Translations under genes and position numbers: made by a program
Shown: one piece after another, positions 25,321 through 33,913 of the stretch
Layout: each line of letters starts with the position of its first letter
Numbering within the stretch: position 1 is the stretch's first letter
Source: Kiritimatiellota bacterium B12222
GTDB taxonomy: Bacteria; Verrucomicrobiota; Kiritimatiellia; SS1-B-03-39; UBA6053
Length of the DNA: 64,000 nt
Assembly: GCA_029719485.1 (NCBI GenBank)
Contig: CP120722.1
Coordinates: 930,001-994,000 of the forward strand
Direction of reading: 5' to 3'
The notes under the pieces: model-generated
What the model was told of the DNA's origin: nothing
Seen by the model: only the letters and a program-made list of their open reading frames with translations
The model's database searches: none

Positions 25321-26448
25321 ATGACAGATCCTGCAACAGTAAAGAAATCAGAGGGAGGGGTAACGATTCCGTTCTTTTCTGAAAACAGTTTTTGGAATAC
25401 CGCGATACCGGAAAGTGCTTGTGAGGATGCACGAAGTGAGGAGTGGATAAACTTGTTGGATACCGCGCAGGAAGGAAGAGGGCTTCATATCAATTTAAAG
25501 GAGTGGACGATTCCGGTTTTCGAAGCGGATGCGGGTACGTCTGTGGTGAAACTACATCCTAAGTTGCCACGCTGTCCGCTTTCCCAGGGGCATATGATGG
25601 CTTCGGAACCTAAGTTGGGACCTTCGCATCCCTGTGGATTGCATGCGAGTGTTCAGGATGGGGTGCCTATTCCTCCGGAGGCGGTACCTGATCCTTGTCA
25701 TGATGCGCATATGGTGGTGGTGGATCCGTCGTCAAATCGGGCTTTTGATTTTTGGCAGTGTCGTCAAGAAGTGGATGGCAGTTGGCACAGTAATTCGGCG
25801 ATTTCCTACGAGCTCGATGGGCCTGGCATTTTTGAGCCCTCCGATTTAGACGGGATTGAGAATGATGAAAGTGTGCATCTTTATGGACCTTGTCGTGCCA
25901 GTGGGGTTCCGGCATTGGCGGGACTGATCATGGAAGATGAAATTCGTGGTGGTCGTATTGCCCATCGGTTGGCGTTTGCATGTCCGGTGCCCGCGCTTCA
26001 GGAGCGGGTGTTTCCTCCGGCGGCATGGACAGATGGTTGGTTACCGGGGGGCGTTCCGGAAGGATGTATTTTGCAGTTGGATCCCGCGTTGGATTTGGAG
26101 TCGCTTTCATTATCACCTGCGGCAAAAATTGTGGCGCGTGCCTTGCAAGAATTTGGCGCGGTATTGGTGGATTACGCGGGGAGTGTTACGCTGTCGGGCG
26201 AATTGCTCACGCCTCATCCCGGTCGTAGCTGGGATGGGCTCTTGGGCGAATGGGATTTAGGGGAATTACCTTTGTCGCATTTTCGAATTTTGGATACAGG
26301 ACCGATGGAGCACACGGGTTCGCATCCTGTTTATCATCAGGGAATGTCTGCGCTCTTTTACGGGTATTTGGAAAAACATGGAGAATCCGTGATACCTAAA
26401 CGCTCATATAACGAGCATGCTGTTCAAACTTCAGGGGCCTCTGCATAA
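25321..26448 (+). CDS. Protein of unknown function coupled to alpha-mannosidase
   Basis: A 375-residue protein without signal peptide or membrane segment. A block FFSENSFWNTAIPESA near residues 19-34 and HGASVQD-like and NDAHMVVVDP-like stretches mark a conserved globular domain; HPVYHQGMSALFYGYLEK is near the C-terminus. Trp, His and Asp pairs are frequent, as in carbohydrate-active proteins, but no named family is recognised. Its TAA shares the final A with the ATG of the GH38 gene (TAATG), so translation is coupled and the two proteins are probably made in fixed ratio. It could be an accessory hydrolase, lyase or epimerase for the same glycan. The ribosome site is GAGA before ATG 25321. 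Confidence 0.7.
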   Translation: MTDPATVKKSEGGVTIPFFSENSFWNTAIPESACEDARSEEWINLLDTAQEGRGLHINLKEWTIPVFEADAGTSVVKLHPKLPRCPLSQGHMMASEPKLGPSHPCGLHASVQDGVPIPPEAVPDPCHDAHMVVVDPSSNRAFDFWQCRQEVDGSWHSNSAISYELDGPGIFEPSDLDGIENDESVHLYGPCRASGVPALAGLIMEDEIRGGRIAHRLAFACPVPALQERVFPPAAWTDGWLPGGVPEGCILQLDPALDLESLSLSPAAKIVARALQEFGAVLVDYAGSVTLSGELLTPHPGRSWDGLLGEWDLGELPLSHFRILDTGPMEHTGSHPVYHQGMSALFYGYLEKHGESVIPKRSYNEHAVQTSGASA

Positions 26449-29400
26449 TGAAATATCCTGAAATTACTGAAGGCAGAATCGCGCAGTCTCTTCCCCGTTT
26501 GGCGCATATTTCTTATGGTGAAACTGCGCCGGTTTCTGTATCTGCATGGCATGTGGGTGGCGAACCGGTTTCGTTAGAGCTGGCGATGGCAGCTTCCTAT
26601 GTGCCTTTTAAAGTAGGACAGGAATGGGGGCCCTTGTGGGACACAACATGGTTTTGTATGGAAGGTCGCATACCCTCGGAGTGGGAGGGGCGTGAGGTTG
26701 TATTACTGGTTCGACTGAATGACGGTGGACGTGAAGGCTTCACCACGGAAGGGTTGGTTTACCACGGGGAGACCTTGGTATGTTCGTTGAATGTCAATCG
26801 TTGTGAAATACCGGTCGGAGATTTTTGTGCTGCGGGTGAGTCTTTTCAAATTCGCATTGAAGCGGCTTCGAATATTGCTTCAGGTGATGGTGCGCTTCCT
26901 GAGCCGGGGGACTTCCCTCGGTTTAAATTGGCGCAAGCCGAATTGGCATGTCCAGATCGTGAAGGCTTGGCGCTGTTGACGGACTTGCATGTCTGTTGGG
27001 AGGCCTTGCAGACGCAACCTGAAAACGGTCCCCGTCGGGCGGAATTACGTAAAGCGTTGAATCTTAGTTTGCATGAGGCAGATGCGGGAAAGATAACGTT
27101 GGCCCGCGAGTTGTTGAAGCCGGTGATGCAAAAACGAAATGGGGATACGGTTCATCAGTTAACTGCAATCGGGCACTGCCATATCGACACCGCATGGCTG
27201 TGGCCGTTGCGGGAATCGATTCGGAAATGTGCACGCTCTTTTGTATCGGCTGTCAATTATATGGAGGACTATCCTGAGTATATTTTTGGATGTTCGCAGG
27301 CGCAGCAATATCATTGGATGCAGCAGCGTTATCCCGAATTGTTTAAACGCATTCAAGCGAAAGTAAAAGAAGGTCAATGGGAGCCCATTGGCAGTATGTG
27401 GGTGGAAATGGATTGTAATCTGGCCGGTGGGGAATCGCTGGTACGTCAGATTTTAAAAGGGAAGCGCTTCTTTGAAGAAAACTTTGGGTATGAAACGCGG
27501 GATGCGTGGATTCCAGATGTATTTGGATATTCTGCAGCCCTGCCGCAAATCTTTAAAAAGTCGGGTATTGATTATTTTGTTACTCAGAAAATCTCTTGGA
27601 ATCAGACCAATTCCTTTCCACATCATACCTTCCAATGGGAGGGTATTGATGGCACGCGGGTATTTACGCATTTTCCTCCGGCGGATACCTACAATTCTGA
27701 AATGAATGTAGATTCCTTGGTGTATACGGCCAATAACTTCAAAGATCATGAAGTGCTTGACCGTTCGTTGTATGTGTATGGTTTTGGAGATGGCGGGGGA
27801 GGACCCACCATCGAAATGTTGGAGCGCATGCGGCGTCTTGAAAATTTTGAAGGGATTCCTCCGATTGCTCCGGGCAAGGTGGTTGATTTTTTAAAGGAGG
27901 CCGAGGCGGCTGCGGATAACTTACCCGTTTGGGTAGGGGAGTTATATTTGGAACTGCATCGAGGTACCTATACCACGCAATCGCGAACCAAACGCAACAA
28001 CCGGAAATGTGAAATTTTGCTTCACGATGCGGAGTATGCCGATGCACTGTCTGCATGGTTGATTCCTGATCGAAAAGAGGCGGCGACGGATCCGGAACAC
28101 GCGGTGTACGATATGAGTCCTGTGGGGGTGTTCACACATGCTGCCGCCTTGGATCGTGCATGGAAATTGGTGTTGTTGAATCAATTTCATGATATTATTC
28201 CCGGATCGTCGATTACGTGGGTCTATGAAGACGCGGAACGCGATTATGCCAATGTGCGGGAACTTTGTCGCTCGGTGTTGGAGCCGTCAGTGGCGGGGCT
28301 CGATACGTTGATGGATACCTCTGCGTTTACCCATCCTGTACGGGTGATGAACACGCTCGGGTTTGCAAGAACTGAAGTTGTTGAGTTGCCCGGGGGTGAG
28401 TTGCAAAGCGTGCAGGTTCCTGCCTGTGGTCACACTGTGGTAGAAAAGAATGGGACGACCTCTGAAAAAATGACGAGGGTTGAGGTGCAAACTTCGCCTG
28501 AAGGACTGGTGTTGTCTAACGGGATCTTGAGAGCGACTTTTTCAGATCAAGGATTGCTAACCGGTTTGTGGGATGAAGAGGCTCAGCGGGAAATCATGCC
28601 CGAAGGACAGGTGGGTAATGTATTGCAACTTCATCCTGATCGTCCGAATGAATGGGATGCTTGGGATGTGGATGTGTTTTATAAGGAACGCTGTGAGGAT
28701 CTGGTGGGCTGTGAGGGTGTGGAAGTGGTCGAGGCTTCGCCACTGCGTGCACGAATCCGTCTGCATCGCCGTTTTGGATCATCTACTTTGACCCAGGATA
28801 TTGTGATGCGGGCTGGTAGTCGTCGGATCGATTTTGAAACCGAAGTAGAGTGGCATGAGTCCCATCAATTTTTGAAAGTAGCGTTTCCGGTGGATATACT
28901 TTCTGCGAAAGCGACCTATGAAATTCAGTTCGGGCATGCTGAGCGTCCCACTCATGTCAATACCAGTTGGGATCAGGCTCGATTTGAAGTCTGTGCGCAC
29001 AAATGGGCAGACTTGTCGGAGTCCGGTTATGGAGTGGCGTTGATGAACGACTGCAAATATGGCTATGACATTCAAGGGAACGTGATGCGGTTAAGTTTAT
29101 TGCGGGCGCCCAGCTCTCCAGATCCTACAGCAGATAGAGGGAAGCATGTGTTTACCTATGCGTTGTTTCCACATGTGGGCACTTGTCAGGACAGTGGGGT
29201 GATTGAAGAGGCCTTACAATTGAATGTGCCTTTGCGAGTAGATGAAGTGAGTTGTCAGACGGGACGTCTGGCGAGCGAGCAGTCATGGTTCTCTTTGGAT
29301 AACCCCAGTATTTTAATAGAAGCGGTGAAGCTGGCGGAAGATGGAAGAGATCTTATTGTCCGTCTGTATGAAAGCCGTGGGGGGCGGGGGCGCGCTCAGC

Positions 29401-29540
29401 TCAGAACGACTTTACCAGCGCGTGCTTGTATGGAGACTGATTTGTTAGAGCGAGCACAAGCAGAACTTCCGTTGATCGATGGAATGGTCAGTTTGAGTTT
29501 CACTCCGTTCGAAATCAAAACGCTGCGGTTTACGGCCTGA
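26448..29540 (+). CDS. GH38-family alpha-mannosidase
   Basis: A 1030-residue class II alpha-mannosidase, the usual bacterial and lysosomal length. After an N-terminal beta domain, the catalytic barrel starts with GHCHIDTAWLWP (residues about 243-253; His and Asp bind zinc), followed by SQAQQYHWMQ, and WIPDVFGYS near 354 with the Asp nucleophile. NQFHDIIPGSSI near 582 gives another zinc-site His. C-terminal beta-sandwich domains follow (KHVFTYALFPH). There is no signal peptide, so it should act in the cytoplasm and remove mannose from imported oligosaccharides. It overlaps the upstream unknown gene by 1 base and is under the GntR/LacI-type operator at 25244. Confidence 0.93.
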   Translation: MKYPEITEGRIAQSLPRLAHISYGETAPVSVSAWHVGGEPVSLELAMAASYVPFKVGQEWGPLWDTTWFCMEGRIPSEWEGREVVLLVRLNDGGREGFTTEGLVYHGETLVCSLNVNRCEIPVGDFCAAGESFQIRIEAASNIASGDGALPEPGDFPRFKLAQAELACPDREGLALLTDLHVCWEALQTQPENGPRRAELRKALNLSLHEADAGKITLARELLKPVMQKRNGDTVHQLTAIGHCHIDTAWLWPLRESIRKCARSFVSAVNYMEDYPEYIFGCSQAQQYHWMQQRYPELFKRIQAKVKEGQWEPIGSMWVEMDCNLAGGESLVRQILKGKRFFEENFGYETRDAWIPDVFGYSAALPQIFKKSGIDYFVTQKISWNQTNSFPHHTFQWEGIDGTRVFTHFPPADTYNSEMNVDSLVYTANNFKDHEVLDRSLYVYGFGDGGGGPTIEMLERMRRLENFEGIPPIAPGKVVDFLKEAEAAADNLPVWVGELYLELHRGTYTTQSRTKRNNRKCEILLHDAEYADALSAWLIPDRKEAATDPEHAVYDMSPVGVFTHAAALDRAWKLVLLNQFHDIIPGSSITWVYEDAERDYANVRELCRSVLEPSVAGLDTLMDTSAFTHPVRVMNTLGFARTEVVELPGGELQSVQVPACGHTVVEKNGTTSEKMTRVEVQTSPEGLVLSNGILRATFSDQGLLTGLWDEEAQREIMPEGQVGNVLQLHPDRPNEWDAWDVDVFYKERCEDLVGCEGVEVVEASPLRARIRLHRRFGSSTLTQDIVMRAGSRRIDFETEVEWHESHQFLKVAFPVDILSAKATYEIQFGHAERPTHVNTSWDQARFEVCAHKWADLSESGYGVALMNDCKYGYDIQGNVMRLSLLRAPSSPDPTADRGKHVFTYALFPHVGTCQDSGVIEEALQLNVPLRVDEVSCQTGRLASEQSWFSLDNPSILIEAVKLAEDGRDLIVRLYESRGGRGRAQLRTTLPARACMETDLLERAQAELPLIDGMVSLSFTPFEIKTLRFTA

Positions 29541-29654
29541 AATAGGGTAGAACTTTGCGCATCCTGTTTGCTTTCCCCAGTGGATGTTGGGTGATTTTGT
29601 AGGTCAGATAAGGTGTAATTCCCGAAATAAAGTTGGAAAGTCTCTGATAATCCC

Positions 29655-29697
29655 TTGACAGGGGGTTCTTTTGCGTTGTATTAATTACGTAATTAAT
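29655..29697 (+). promoter_or_regulatory. Sigma70-type promoter overlapped by 18-bp palindrome
   Basis: TTGACA (29655-29660), an 18-bp spacer and TATTAA (29679-29684) form a good promoter. ATTAATTACGTAATTAAT (29680-29697) is a perfect palindrome with central CG covering the -10, the pattern of LacI-family operators. A second, imperfect TGTTTACGTAACA follows at about 29704. The LacI protein at 18444 is the only LacI regulator seen, and GTAATTAAT also occurs near its own start (about 18405). The intergenic space 29541-29974 holds no other convincing gene. Confidence 0.55.
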
Positions 29698-29974
29698 AGT
29701 AGATGTTTACGTAACACGTTTATGCTGTGTGAAAATCATCCCGTACTTTTTTTATCTGATTATTTCCCCAACACTTTCAAAATTATGTCACTAAATCGTC
29801 TCCGTAGCCCCTTGCATCTTTTTGATGCGGTTCTGTGTTTGGGTCTGCTTGCTTGGAATGCTGTAAAACTGCAAGAGATCGTAGGAAATGCGAAGTAGCG
29901 TCGGCTATAAATTTTTAATACTCCCTCAACCCATTATAATATCGATTCAAAATATCCCACCTCAAGAGAACACT

Positions 29975-32900
29975 ATGTCATACTTCTTTCAAAAATTCTT
30001 CATTGGACTGCTCACCTTATGCTCACTCGGTCTCACGGCTGCAGATCTGAGTTTATTATCAAACAATATTCAACCGGGAGCCTTTAATGAAAGTTTTCCC
30101 AGTGGAACGAATGTATCGCCTACCACTCTCACGGCCACCTGGGTGACCACAGGAGAGTATGCCACGGATCCGGAAACGATCAGCACGGGTAAAGAGGGGG
30201 CCAAGGTATTGTTTGATGGCAATACCGGAAGCAATTGGAAAAGTAGAACCTATAGCAAGTGGAGTGGAGGCCAGTGGGTGACCCTGGTGGTGGATTTGGG
30301 CGCGCTACAAACTGTAGAAGCCTTTGACGTGTGGGCTTTGCATGAAGCGACACGAGACACCGGCAGTTTTACGGTTTTACTCAGTGAAGATGGAAAAAAC
30401 TTCAAAGCTCATGGCACGGCCAGTTCTGAGGATCAGCCTAAAGAGAGTAAACGTATTGCTAAAATAAGTTTGAAACTCGATGCGCCGGTCAAAGCACGAT
30501 ATGTTCAATTTCGCATGAAACAGGGCAAGGGGGCGAAGCAACAACAGATTGCCGAAATTGCGATTTGGGGAGAGCGTACAGGGGGAGAACCTCAGGCCGT
30601 GAGTGCTGTGGTGACTCCAGAGGAATCCCCAGCTCAAGTTCCAGCCCAAGCTCCGGTTTCCTCGAATGCAAAAACAGCCACTGCGGTGACCGAATTACAT
30701 TTGCTTTCTAACAATATTCCGGAGGGACGTTTCAATGAGTATTTTCCTAAGGGAACCAAAGTTCAAGCCACGGATTTGAAGTTAGAATGGGTGACGACAG
30801 GAGAGTATGCTACTGATCCAGAGTCGATCTCAACCGGGAAAGAGGGGGGTAAGGTTTTGGTGGATGGCAATGCGGGAAGCAATTGGAAAAGTCGTACCTA
30901 CAGTAAATGGAATGGAGGACAATGGGTAACGGTTGTGGCTGATCTCGGATCACCGCATGCGGTGCAGGCTTTTGATGTCTGGGCTTTGCATGAAGCCACC
31001 CGTGACACTGAAGCCTTTTTTGTGTTGTTGAGTGATGATGGAGAAAACTTCACGCCTCACGGTATGGCCAGCAGTCAGGATCAGCCTTTGGAAAATAAAT
31101 TTATTGCCAAGATGAGTTTGACCCTCGATGCACCAGTGAAAGCCCGTTATGTGAAATTCCGTATTAAACGCCTTAAGAGTGCTCGTCAGCAGCAGATCGC
31201 GGAAATTTCGATTTGGGGATCACGTCCCGAAGAGGGCGTTCATTATTTGGGTGCGGATAGTCGTCCCAAAGTTCAGTTTACGGTGGAGACGATTCAGGCG
31301 GGGATTATAAAAGTTGATTGGTCCGAAAACCGTCAGCTCCATGATGGGGTAAGCTCTTGGAAGATCTATACGGCGGATGCGGATTTCGAAAACGTGAAGG
31401 ACGCGGAGGTGAGTGTCCTCAAGACGGTTCCTGGTAAATTTTCTCATGCCTTGGTGTATCCGATGATACCAGGTAAGGAATATGTGGTTGGGGTCACGGC
31501 CGTATATCCCCAGGGAGAGTATGCGTTGGTAAATCCTGTAACCGTCAAGATGCCCATGCCTCTTGAGTGTGATACCTTTGGCGATATGGTGGCGGTGAAT
31601 CATTTTTGGGGTGGGGGCGGACATCGTAACAGTCGCGGAGCTGACCAGGCTTCTTATGATTTAGTCGCCTTGGATCTGTTGGGAAAATCAGGGATCAAAC
31701 AAACCCGTTGGTGGGTGGTTGATCCTAAAATTTATAAGATGTTTTATGAAAAAGGGGTGGGGGTATATACGTATCCGCACAGTAATAATATCCAAGAAGC
31801 TACGAAGTTAGGGGTCTATGCCTTTTCCGGACCGGGTAATGAGCCTGATTTAAAAACAACCCCGATTTCCACTTATGTGACTAATTTGAAAAAGGTGTAC
31901 GAAAAAATAGAGCGGGAAAATCCTGACGCCGTGGTTTGCGCACCGTCTAGTGGTCTCGAGGATTCGTCTATTGCCTGGTTGGATAAATTTTATGAATTGG
32001 GCGGCAAAGATTATTTTGATGTGTTGGATCTGCATACCTATTGCAAGATTGCCGGAGGACATGTGGTACCGGAAGGGTATCCAGCTGGCGCACCGGAAGC
32101 AATGTATGATAACATGCGGAAGATTAATGAAATTCTGGTGAAATATGGGGATGCGGATAAACCGGTAATCTCCACAGAGTTTGGATATAGTGATGCCTTG
32201 GTCAACAATCCATCGGGACGAATCACTCCGCAGATTAAGGCTGAGTTTTTGGTGCGTGGACTGATTATTCATCACTCCTTAGGATTTAAACGGGTGTTTA
32301 TGTATTCCTTTTGGGATGAAGGGGAGGATATGAATTTCTCGGAACATCGCTTTGGACTGTTGGATTATGACCTACAGAAAAAAGAGGCCTATTATGCGGT
32401 GGAGACTTCTCTGAAACAAATTGGCGACAGTTCTCTTGAAGGTCCCGTAGAAAATTTGGAATCTCCGTCCTTTGGGTACGTCTACCGTAAACCAACTGGT
32501 GAAGCGCGGGTATCGGTGATCTGGGATGGTGCCCAACGGAAGTCAGGCGTGTTCCAAACTCAGTCGAAAACAGTGCGCGTGGTGGATATGTATGGCCATG
32601 CGGAAGAGGTAATGCCTGATGAGCAAGGACAGTTTTCGGTAACCTTTGGGGCATCACCCGTTTACCTTCATACGGAAGGAACTCTCAAGGTGGTGCGTAC
32701 GGAAGAGGCACGGCCCGAAGTAGGGTCGGGTCCGGTTCTCGTTCATTTGGAACAGGCACAAGTGATTGTGGCTGCTGATGCAAAAAATGCGCGTTTGCCG
32801 GTGGAGCTTGATAATCCCAATGCGTATGAAATTCCGTTGCAACTGATCGTGAAAGACGGGAAAGGAGAAACGCTTTCAAAAATGACCTTCACTGCACCCG

Positions 32901-33823
32901 CGTCTGAACGCTCGGTTGCCGAAGTGGTTTTGCCCATCATGAAAGATACGCCACTGGCGCTGTTGCAATTAAATGTAGTGGAACCTCAACCCTCCGGTGT
33001 GGGATCGCGGGTGACCAGCGTTCCGTTCTATCTGCGAAGTCTACGGACGGCAGCTGCGAAACCCGAAACGGATACGGTGGCTTTTCCTGAGCTGGAGAAA
33101 CCGGTGTACGTGCTGAGTAGTCCGGAGCTCGCGGTCTCGATTGATGCCGCTAGAGGGGGGCGTCTTTTAGAATTTATTGACCGGGCCTCTGCGACCAATC
33201 AGGTACGAATTGATTATGCTGTGTTACCCAATATTGATAATATTCCATTCGCATTTGGCATCTGGGATACTTTTAATGGCAAGCTCAAAAACGCTCCCAT
33301 GGACGTGGTGAAAGCTGCGGATGGACAATTGGAACTGACCGGAAAAGCTGGAGATCTTGAAGTAACGCAACTCTGGACTCTGAAAGGGAATACCTTAACC
33401 ATGGCCATGAAAGTTCACAACGGATCTGGATCCGATAAGGCCTTTTCTTACAAACAACACCCTGAATATACGGTGGGTGGTGTGGGAGAATCTGTGGTGG
33501 ATGTATTGGGATTCCCTCGGGAGACTACGTTCGAAACCATCCCCTTTTGGAGCGGATTAGGGAAAAAGAAATCGGGTGAACTATTTGGCAATTGGTGGGC
33601 TGCAGTTGATACCGTCAATGGAATGGCGCTCAAGCAACAGGTCAGTGGTGAAGGCTGGGCTGAACCCGGGGTTTGGTTTGGACAAGGGCATTACAACATT
33701 GAATTTTCAACGGTGCGTGGATTTAAAATTGCGGCCGGTCAGACCTGGGAGGCTCAATCCGAATGGTCTCTGTATGCGGTGGATAAAGGAGATATCCAAA
33801 CCATCTTAGAATCATTGCGATAA
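29975..33823 (+). CDS. Exported GH-A-type glycoside hydrolase with tandem discoidin-like domains
   Basis: The start is ATG 29975 (MSYFFQKF); the track upstream to 29888 lacks a signal peptide context. The 1282-residue protein has a signal peptide (cleavage near LTAAD), two homologous F5/8 type C-like domains (residues about 24-190 and 245-425, each with GEYATDPE(T/S)ISTGKEG, G(S)NWKSRTYSKW and FDVWALHEATRDT), a fibronectin-like linker, then a TIM barrel: GPGNEPD near 618 gives the acid/base Asn-Glu, ISTEFGYSD near 731 the nucleophile Glu. C-terminal beta domains complete it. The pattern suits clan GH-A families such as GH39-like or related; the exact family is unknown. It probably acts on an extracellular or periplasmic glycan bound through the discoidin domains. 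Confidence 0.8.
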   Translation: MSYFFQKFFIGLLTLCSLGLTAADLSLLSNNIQPGAFNESFPSGTNVSPTTLTATWVTTGEYATDPETISTGKEGAKVLFDGNTGSNWKSRTYSKWSGGQWVTLVVDLGALQTVEAFDVWALHEATRDTGSFTVLLSEDGKNFKAHGTASSEDQPKESKRIAKISLKLDAPVKARYVQFRMKQGKGAKQQQIAEIAIWGERTGGEPQAVSAVVTPEESPAQVPAQAPVSSNAKTATAVTELHLLSNNIPEGRFNEYFPKGTKVQATDLKLEWVTTGEYATDPESISTGKEGGKVLVDGNAGSNWKSRTYSKWNGGQWVTVVADLGSPHAVQAFDVWALHEATRDTEAFFVLLSDDGENFTPHGMASSQDQPLENKFIAKMSLTLDAPVKARYVKFRIKRLKSARQQQIAEISIWGSRPEEGVHYLGADSRPKVQFTVETIQAGIIKVDWSENRQLHDGVSSWKIYTADADFENVKDAEVSVLKTVPGKFSHALVYPMIPGKEYVVGVTAVYPQGEYALVNPVTVKMPMPLECDTFGDMVAVNHFWGGGGHRNSRGADQASYDLVALDLLGKSGIKQTRWWVVDPKIYKMFYEKGVGVYTYPHSNNIQEATKLGVYAFSGPGNEPDLKTTPISTYVTNLKKVYEKIERENPDAVVCAPSSGLEDSSIAWLDKFYELGGKDYFDVLDLHTYCKIAGGHVVPEGYPAGAPEAMYDNMRKINEILVKYGDADKPVISTEFGYSDALVNNPSGRITPQIKAEFLVRGLIIHHSLGFKRVFMYSFWDEGEDMNFSEHRFGLLDYDLQKKEAYYAVETSLKQIGDSSLEGPVENLESPSFGYVYRKPTGEARVSVIWDGAQRKSGVFQTQSKTVRVVDMYGHAEEVMPDEQGQFSVTFGASPVYLHTEGTLKVVRTEEARPEVGSGPVLVHLEQAQVIVAADAKNARLPVELDNPNAYEIPLQLIVKDGKGETLSKMTFTAPASERSVAEVVLPIMKDTPLALLQLNVVEPQPSGVGSRVTSVPFYLRSLRTAAAKPETDTVAFPELEKPVYVLSSPELAVSIDAARGGRLLEFIDRASATNQVRIDYAVLPNIDNIPFAFGIWDTFNGKLKNAPMDVVKAADGQLELTGKAGDLEVTQLWTLKGNTLTMAMKVHNGSGSDKAFSYKQHPEYTVGGVGESVVDVLGFPRETTFETIPFWSGLGKKKSGELFGNWWAAVDTVNGMALKQQVSGEGWAEPGVWFGQGHYNIEFSTVRGFKIAAGQTWEAQSEWSLYAVDKGDIQTILESLR

Positions 33824-33913
33824 AATAGTAAGTAGCTGTTGGTGTTTAGACGGGAGCTTGCTGTATGAAAACCATATGGCCTGTGATCTGAGTGCCTACA
33901 GCTGCTTAGTAAG

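Noticed and set aside
29722-29898. 58-codon frame upstream of the large hydrolase gene
   Set aside because: A hydrophobic stretch is present, but there is no ribosome site or homology pattern, and it lies in the leader directly after the palindromic promoter.
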